64,000 bases of DNA, from contig NC_088776.1 of the NCBI RefSeq assembly GCF_954871325.1, forward strand, positions 1 through 64,000. The letters are read 5' to 3'. Every line of letters starts with the position of its first letter. The stretch's first letter is position 1. This stretch comes from Gordionus sp. m RMFG-2023. Lineage: Eukaryota > Nematomorpha > Gordioida > Chordodea > Parachordodidae. Of the stretch, positions 57,627 to 64,000 are shown one piece after another. A program made the translations under genes and the position numbers. Below the pieces are notes generated by a model. The model worked only from the letters and a program-made list of their open reading frames with translations. It searched no databases and was not told where the DNA came from.

Positions 57627-59607
57627 AACCCTAATCCTAACCCTAACCCTAAAACTAACCCTAACCCTAACCCTAAATGCTTGAAATTTCTTCAATCAAA
57701 ATAAATTTTAAAAAAAGCTAAAAATTTTATCTATTTTCCTAATATTTTTTTGAAAAATCATAGAAGATTTTGCACAATTATTATTTCATTTTCACAAAAT
57801 TATTTTATTTAATTTTACGAGTTAGTTAGACATAGATAATTACTACCAAAATCATATTATGCACTTAGATAAAATAATTAATAAATATGTCTGAGCATAT
57901 TATATTTTCTAAAATCGGTGAAAATAATAAATATTACTTAAAAAATTCATATGTTTGGAATATAATAAAAATTACTTGAAGTACTGTTAATTAGAGTTAG
58001 AAATAATATATGAAATAGCACTAACAAATATCTATTGTAAGTTAACGCTAACCCTAACCCTAATCCTAACCCTAACACTAACCCTAACCCTAACCCTAAC
58101 CCTAACCCTAACCCTAACCCTAACCCTAACCCTAACCCTAACCCTAACCCTAACCCTAACCCTAACCTATACCTTAACCCTAACCCTAACCCTAAACCTA
58201 AATGCTTGAAATTTCTTCAATCAAAATAAATTTTAAAAAAAGCTAAAAATTATATCTGTTTCCCTTATATTTTTTTGAAAAGATTTTCAATTATTATTTG
58301 ATTTTCACAAAATTATTTTATTTAATTTTACGAGTTAGTAAGACATAGATAATTACTACCAAAATCATATTATGCACTTAGATAAAATAATTAATAAATA
58401 TGTCTGAGCATATTATATTTTCTAAAATCGGTGAAAATAATATATATTACTTAAAAAATTCATATGTTGGGTATATAATAAAAATTACTTGAAGTACTGT
58501 TAATTAGAGTAATTAAGGATAGATATAATAAATGAAATAGCACTAACAGATATCTATTGTAAGTTAACGCTAACCCTAACACTAATCCTAACCCTAACCC
58601 TAACACTAACCCTAACCCTAACCCTAACACTAACCCTAACCCTAACCCTAACCCTAACCCTAACCCTAACCCTAACCCTAACCCTAACCCTAACCTTAAC
58701 CCTAACCCTAACCCTAACCCAAAACCTAACCCTAACCCTAGCCCTAACCCTAAATGCTTGAAATTTCTTCAATCAAAATAAATTTTAAAAAAAGCTAAAA
58801 ATTATATCTGTTTCCCTTATATTTTTTTGAAAAGATTTTCACAATTATTATATGATTTTCACAAAATTATTTTATTTAATTTTACGAGTTAGTAAGACAT
58901 TGATAATTACTACCAAAATCATATTATGCACTTAGATAAAATAATTAATAAATATGTCTGAGCATATTATATTTTCTAAAATCGGTGAAAATAATATATA
59001 TTACTTAAAAAATTCATATGTTGGGTATATAATAAAAATTACTTGAAGTACTGTTAATTAGAGTAATTAAGGATAGATATAATATATGAAATAGCACTAA
59101 CAGATATCTATTGTAAGTTAACGCTAACCCTAACCCTAATCCTAACACTAACCCTAACCCTAACCCTAACCCTAACCCTAACCCTAACCTTAACCCTAAC
59201 CCTAACCCTAACCAAAAACCTAACCCTAACCCTAGCCCTAACCCTAAATGCTTGAAATTTCTTCAATCAAAATAAATTTTAAAAAAAGCTAAAAATTATA
59301 TCTGTTTCCCTTATATTTTTTTGAAAAGATTTTCACAATTATTATTTGATTTTCACAAAATTATTTTATTTAATTTTACGAGTTAGTAAGACATAGATAA
59401 TTACTACCAAAATCATATTATGCACTTAGATAAAATTATTAATAAATATGTCTGAGCATATTATATTTTCTAAAATAGGTGAAAATAATATATATTACTT
59501 AAAAAATTCATATGTTGGGTATATAATAAAAATTACTTGAAGTACTGTTAATTAGAGTAATTAAGGATAGATATAATATATGAAATGGCACTAACAGATA
59601 TCTATTG

Positions 59608-59627
59608 TTAGGGTTAACGCTAACCCT
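59608..59627. repeat. Inverted telomeric hexamer at block start
   Basis: Same palindrome as at 57607, with the linked GAAATGGCAC variant upstream (GAAATAGCAC elsewhere). Monomer of about 430 bp. Confidence 0.9.
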
Positions 59628-60778
59628 AACCCTAATCCTAACCCTAACCCTAAAACTAACCCTAACCCTAACCCTAAATGCTTGAAATTTCTTCAATCAA
59701 AATAAATTTTAAAAAAAGCTAAAAATTTTATCTATTTTCCTAATATTTTTTTGAAAAATCATAGAAGATTTTGCACAATTATTATTTCATTTTCACAAAA
59801 TTATTTTATTTAATTTTACGAGTTAGTTAGACATAGATAATTACTACCAAAATCATATTATGCACTTAGATAAAATAATTAATAAATATGTCTGAGCATA
59901 TTATATTTTCTAAAATCGGTGAAAATAATAAATATTATTTAAAAAATTCATATGTTGGGAATATAATAAAAATTACTTGAAGTACTGTTAATTAGAGTAA
60001 TTAAGGATAGATATAATATATGAAATAGCACTAACAGATATCTATTATAAGTTAACGCTAACCCTAACCCTAATCCTAACCCTAACCCTAACCCTAACCC
60101 TAACCCTAACCCTAACCCTAACCCTAACCCTAACGCTAACCCTAACCCTAACCCTAACACTAACCCTAACCCTAACCCTAACCCTAACCCTAACCTTAAC
60201 CCTAACCCTAACCCTAACCCTAAATGCTTAAAATTACTTCAATCAAAATAAATTTTTAAAAAAGCTAAAAATTTTATCTGTTTTCCTAATATTTTTTTGA
60301 AAAATCATAGAAGATTTTGCACATTTATTATTTGATTTTTACAAAATTATTTTATTTAATTTTACGAGTTAGTAAGACATAGATAATTACTACCAAAATC
60401 ATATTATGCACCTAGATAAAATAATTCATAAATATGTGAGCATATTATATTTTCTAAAATCGGTGAAAATAATAAATATTAATTAAAAAATTCATATGTT
60501 GGGAATGTAATAAAAATTACTTGAAGTACTGTTAATTAGAGTAATTAAGGATAGATATAATATATGAAATAGCACTAACAGATATCTATTATAAGTTAAC
60601 GCTAACCCTAACCCTAATCCTAACCCTAACCCTAACCCTAACCCTAACCCTAACCCTAACCCTAACCCTAACCCTAACACTAACCCTAACCCTAACCCTA
60701 ACCCTAACCCTAACCCTAACCCTAACACTAACCCTAACCCTAACCCTAACCTTAACCCTAACCCTAACCCTAAATGCT

Positions 60779-62370
60779 TGAAATTTCTTCAATCAAAATA
60801 AATTTTTAAAAAAGCTAAAAATTTTATCTGTTTTCCTTATGTTTTTTTGAAAAATCATAGAAGATTTTGCACAATTATTATTTGATTTTTTCAAAATTAT
60901 TTTATTTAATTTTACGAGTTAGTAAGACATAGATAATTACTACCAAAATCATATTATGCACTTAGATAAAATAATTAATAAATATATCTGAGCATAATAT
61001 ATTTTCTAAAATCGGTGAAAATAATAAATATTACTTAAAAAATTCATATGTTGGGAATGTAATAAAAATTACTTGAAGTACTGTTAATTATAGTAATTAA
61101 GGATAGATATAATATATGAAATAGCACTAACAGATATCTATTATAAGTTAACGCTAACCCTAACCCTAATCCTAACCCTAACCCTAACCCTAACCCTAAC
61201 CCTAACCCTAACCCTAACCCTAACCCTAACCCTAACCCTAACCCTAACCCTAACACTAACCCTAACCCTAACCCTAACCCTAACCCTAACCCTAACCCTA
61301 ACCATAACACTAACCCTAACCCTAACCCTAACCTTAACCCTAACCCTAACCCTAAATGCTTGAAATTTCTTCAATCAAAATAAATTTTTAAAAAAGCTAA
61401 AAATTTTATCTGTTTTCCTTATATTTTTTTGAAAAATCATAGATGATTTTGCACATTTATTATTTGATTTTTACAAAATTATTTAATTTAATTTTACGAG
61501 TTAGTAAGACATAGATAATTACTACCAAAATCATATTATGCACTTAGATAAAATAATTCATAAATATGTGAGCATATTATATTTTCTAAAATCGGTGAAA
61601 ATAATAAATATTAATTAAAAAATTCATATGTTGGGAATATAATAAAAATTACTTGAAGTACTGTTAATTAGAGTAATTAAGGATAGATATAATATATGAA
61701 ATAGCACTAACAGATATCTATTATAAGTTAACGCTAAACCTAACCCTAATCCTAACCCTAACCCTAACCCTAACCCTAACCCTAACCCTAACATTAACCC
61801 TAACCCTAACCCTAACCTTAACCCTAACCCTAACCCTAACCCTAAATGCTTGAAATTTCTTCAATCAAAATAAATTTTTAAAAAAGCTAAAAATTTTATC
61901 TGTTTTCCTTATATTTTTTTGAAAAATCATAAAAGATTTTGCACAATTATTATTTGATTTTCACAAAATTATTTTATTTAATTTTACGAGTTAGTAAGAC
62001 ATAGATAATTACTACCAAAATCATATTATGCACTTAGATAAAATAATTAAAAAATATCTCTGAGCATAGTATATATAAAATCGGTGAAAATTATAAATAT
62101 TACTTAAAAAATTCATATGTTAGGAATATAATAAAAATTACTTGAAGTACTGTTAATTAGAGTAATTAAGGATAGATATAATATATGAAATAGCACTAAC
62201 AGATATCTATTATAAGTTAACGCTAACCCTAACCCTAATCCTAACCCTAACCCTAACCCTAACCCTAACCCTAATCCTAACCCTAACCCTAACCCTAACC
62301 CTAACCCTAACACTAACCCTAACCCTAACCCTAACCTTAACCCTAACCCTAACCCTAACCCTAAATGCTT
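60779..62370 (+). repeat. Satellite trio duplicated from the left end of the array
   Basis: Monomers 60779, 61361 and 61851 share private variants with 42155, 42671 and 43167: TTTTTTCAAAATT in the first; AATTCATAAATATGTGAGC with ATTAATTAAAAAATTC in the second; ATCTCTGAGCATAGTATATA in the third. The offset is about 18.6-18.7 kb and the order is the same, so this is a displaced higher-order copy. Confidence 0.75.
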
Positions 62371-63849
62371 GAAATTTCTTCAATCAAAATAAATTTTTAA
62401 AAAAGCTAAAAATTTTATCTGTTTTCCTTATATTTTTTGAAAAATCATAGAAGATTTTGCACATTTATTATTTGATTTTTACAAAATTATTTTATTTAAT
62501 TTTACGAGTTAGTAAGACATAGATAATTACTACCAAAATCATATTATGCACTTAGATAAAATAATTCATAAATATGTGAGCATATTATATTTTCTAAAAT
62601 CGGTGAAAATAAAAAATATTAATTAAAAAATTCATATGTTGGGAATGTAATAAAAATTACTTGAAGTACTGTTAATTAGAGTAATTAAGGATAGATATAA
62701 TATATGAAATAGCACTAACAGATATCTATTATAAGTTAACGCTAACCCTAACCCTAATCCTAACCCTAACCCTAACCCTAACCCTAACCCTAACCCTAAC
62801 CCTAACACTAACCCTAACCCTAACCCTAACCTTAACCCTAACCCTAACCCTAACCCTAAATGCTTGAAATTTCTTCAATCAAAATAAATTTTTAAAAAAG
62901 CTAAAAATTTTATCTGTTTTCCTTATATTTTTTTGAAAAATCATAGAAGATTTTGCACAATTATTATTTGATTTTTTCAAAATTATTTTATTTAATTTTA
63001 CGAGTTAGTAAGACATAGATAATTACTACCAAAATCATATTATGCACTTAGATAAAATAATTAATAAATATATCTGAGCATAGTATATTTTCTAAAATCG
63101 GTGAAAATAGTAAATATTACTTAAAAAATTCATATGTTGGGAATATAATAAAAATTACTTGAAGTACTGTTAATTAGAGTAATTAAGGATAGATATAATA
63201 TATGAAATAGCACTAACAGATATCTATTATAAGTTAACGCTAACCCTAACCCTAATCCTAACCCTAACCCTAACCCTAACCCTAACCCTAACCCTAACCC
63301 TAACCCTAACGCTAACCCTAACCCTAACGCTAACCCTAACCCTAATCCTAACACTAACCCTAACCCTAACCCTAACCCTAACCCTAACCCTAACGCTAAC
63401 CCTAACCCTAACCCTAACCCTAACCCTAACCTTAACCCTAACCCTAACCCTAACCCAAAACCTAACCCTAACCCTAGCCCTAACCCTAAATGCTTGAAAT
63501 TTCTTCAATCAAAATAAATTTTAAAAAAAGATAAAAATTATATCTGTTTCCCTTATATTTTTTTGAAAAGATTTTCACAATTATTATTTGATTTTCACAA
63601 AATTATTTTATTTAATTTTACGAGTTAGTAAGACATAGATAATTACTACCAAAATCATATTATGCACTTAGATAAAATTATTAATAAATATGTCTGAGCA
63701 TATTATATTTTCTAAAATCGGTGAAAATAATATATATTACTTAAAAAATTCATATGTTGGGTATATAATAAAAATTACTTGAAGTACTGTTAATTAGAGT
63801 AATTAAGGATAGATATAATATATGAAATGGCACTAACAGATATCTATTG

Positions 63850-63869
63850 TTAGGGTTAACGCTAACCCT
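63850..63869. repeat. Inverted telomeric hexamer at block start
   Basis: Third copy of the TTAGGGTTAACGC junction, again with GAAATGGCAC and a short (about 430 bp) monomer. Confidence 0.9.
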
Positions 63870-64000
63870 AACCCTAATCCTAACCCTAACCCTAAAACTA
63901 ACCCTAACCCTAACCCTAAATGCTTGAAATTTCTTCAATCAAAATAAATTTTAAAAAAAGCTAAAAATTTTATCTATTTTCCTAATATTTTTTTGAAAAA

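Larger units (their letters stand above)
41607..64000 (+). repeat. Subtelomeric satellite: about 507-bp monomers with embedded CCCTAA blocks
   Basis: There are 44 complete monomers and a 45th cut by the window end. The anchor TGAAATTTCTTC starts at 41608, 42155, 42671, 43167, 43728, 44160, 44666, 45209, 45712, 46214, 46733, 47242, 47749, 48278, 48787, 49288, 49804, 50261, 50795, 51223, 51719, 52244, 52753, 53266, 53776, 54228, 54779, 55277, 55755, 56262, 56784, 57242, 57682, 58207, 58759, 59253, 59683, 60229, 60779, 61361, 61851, 62370, 62865, 63495 and 63925. Spacing is 428-630 bp. Each unit is an AT-rich body of about 380-390 bp (landmarks ACGAGTTAGTAAGACA, CTACCAAAATCATAT, TTCATATGTTGGG, GAAGTACTGTTAATTAGAG) ending GTTAACGC, then a (CCCTAA)n block whose size sets the monomer length. 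All monomers are direct repeats. No gene; the dipeptide frames are translations of the hexamers. Confidence 0.98.

Noticed and set aside
41862-63938. Many frames of 60-93 codons reading VRVRV, GLGLG or LTLTLT
   Set aside because: They are translations of CCCTAA/TTAGGG hexamers plus the shared satellite body; most begin at non-ATG codons and they vary only with block length. Not genes.
41607-64000. Regular direct repeats suggesting a CRISPR array
   Set aside because: Units are about 500 bp with telomeric content in an AT-rich eukaryotic context with introns and LTR/hAT elements; not repeat-spacer architecture.

Overview
This is a eukaryotic, very AT-rich (roughly three-quarters A+T outside the arrays) chromosome-end or subtelomeric type of window. 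Telomere-type repeats are TTAGGG/CCCTAA. That points away from most arthropods (TTAGG) and nematodes (TTAGGC) and fits many other animals and fungi. I cannot name the organism. Most of the window is repeat DNA and contains no ordinary long gene.

Region 1 (1-12660) is unique AT-rich sequence with decayed transposons. At the left is a wrecked Ty3/Gypsy-like LTR element. Its 3' LTR was hit by a 1.84-kb hAT transposon (2339-4176) flanked by a perfect 8-bp target duplication, and the dead transposase of that hAT element was itself hit by a 320-bp insertion with its own 8-bp duplication. Two foldback MITE-like elements (1137-1354 and 9381-9711), a probable copia-type LTR (10969-11270), GC-rich minisatellites, long poly-C tracts and (CTTT)n/(GAAA)n microsatellites follow. 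Three gene-like signals stand out. One is a secreted protein with a fibronectin-III-like domain starting at 7318, with short introns and possible phase-1 micro-exons running to 10264. One is a small two-exon candidate at 10449-10662 whose putative intron is only 22 bp. One is a possible minus-strand terminal exon at 5404-5484. None is longer than about 165 codons.

Region 2 is a 10-N assembly gap (12661-12670) followed by 28.9 kb of almost pure CCTGG pentamers with scattered CCCTGG hexamers (12671-41575). I found a single A in the whole array. The right edge grades through CCTAA, CCTAG and CCCTAG units (41576-41606) into telomere-type repeats. The simplest reading is that this is a real telomere of CCCTAA repeats miscalled by nanopore base-calling (CCCTAA to CCCTGG is a reported error type). 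The scaffold join across the 10 Ns would then attach an unrelated contig to a chromosome end. The alternative is a genuine, telomere-derived pentamer satellite.

Region 3 (41607-64000) is a subtelomeric satellite: 44 complete monomers and one partial, mean about 507 bp. Each has an AT-rich body plus a 50-260 bp block of (CCCTAA)n in the same orientation. The telomeric blocks carry variant hexamers in conserved order, so they are copied with the monomer and not added afresh by telomerase. Higher-order duplications (about 1.55, 3.97 and 5.5 kb offsets), a hybrid monomer at 47749-48278 and shared inverted-hexamer variants record unequal crossing-over. All telomeric blocks read CCCTAA on the + strand, which is the orientation expected if the chromosome end lies to the left, at about 12671.
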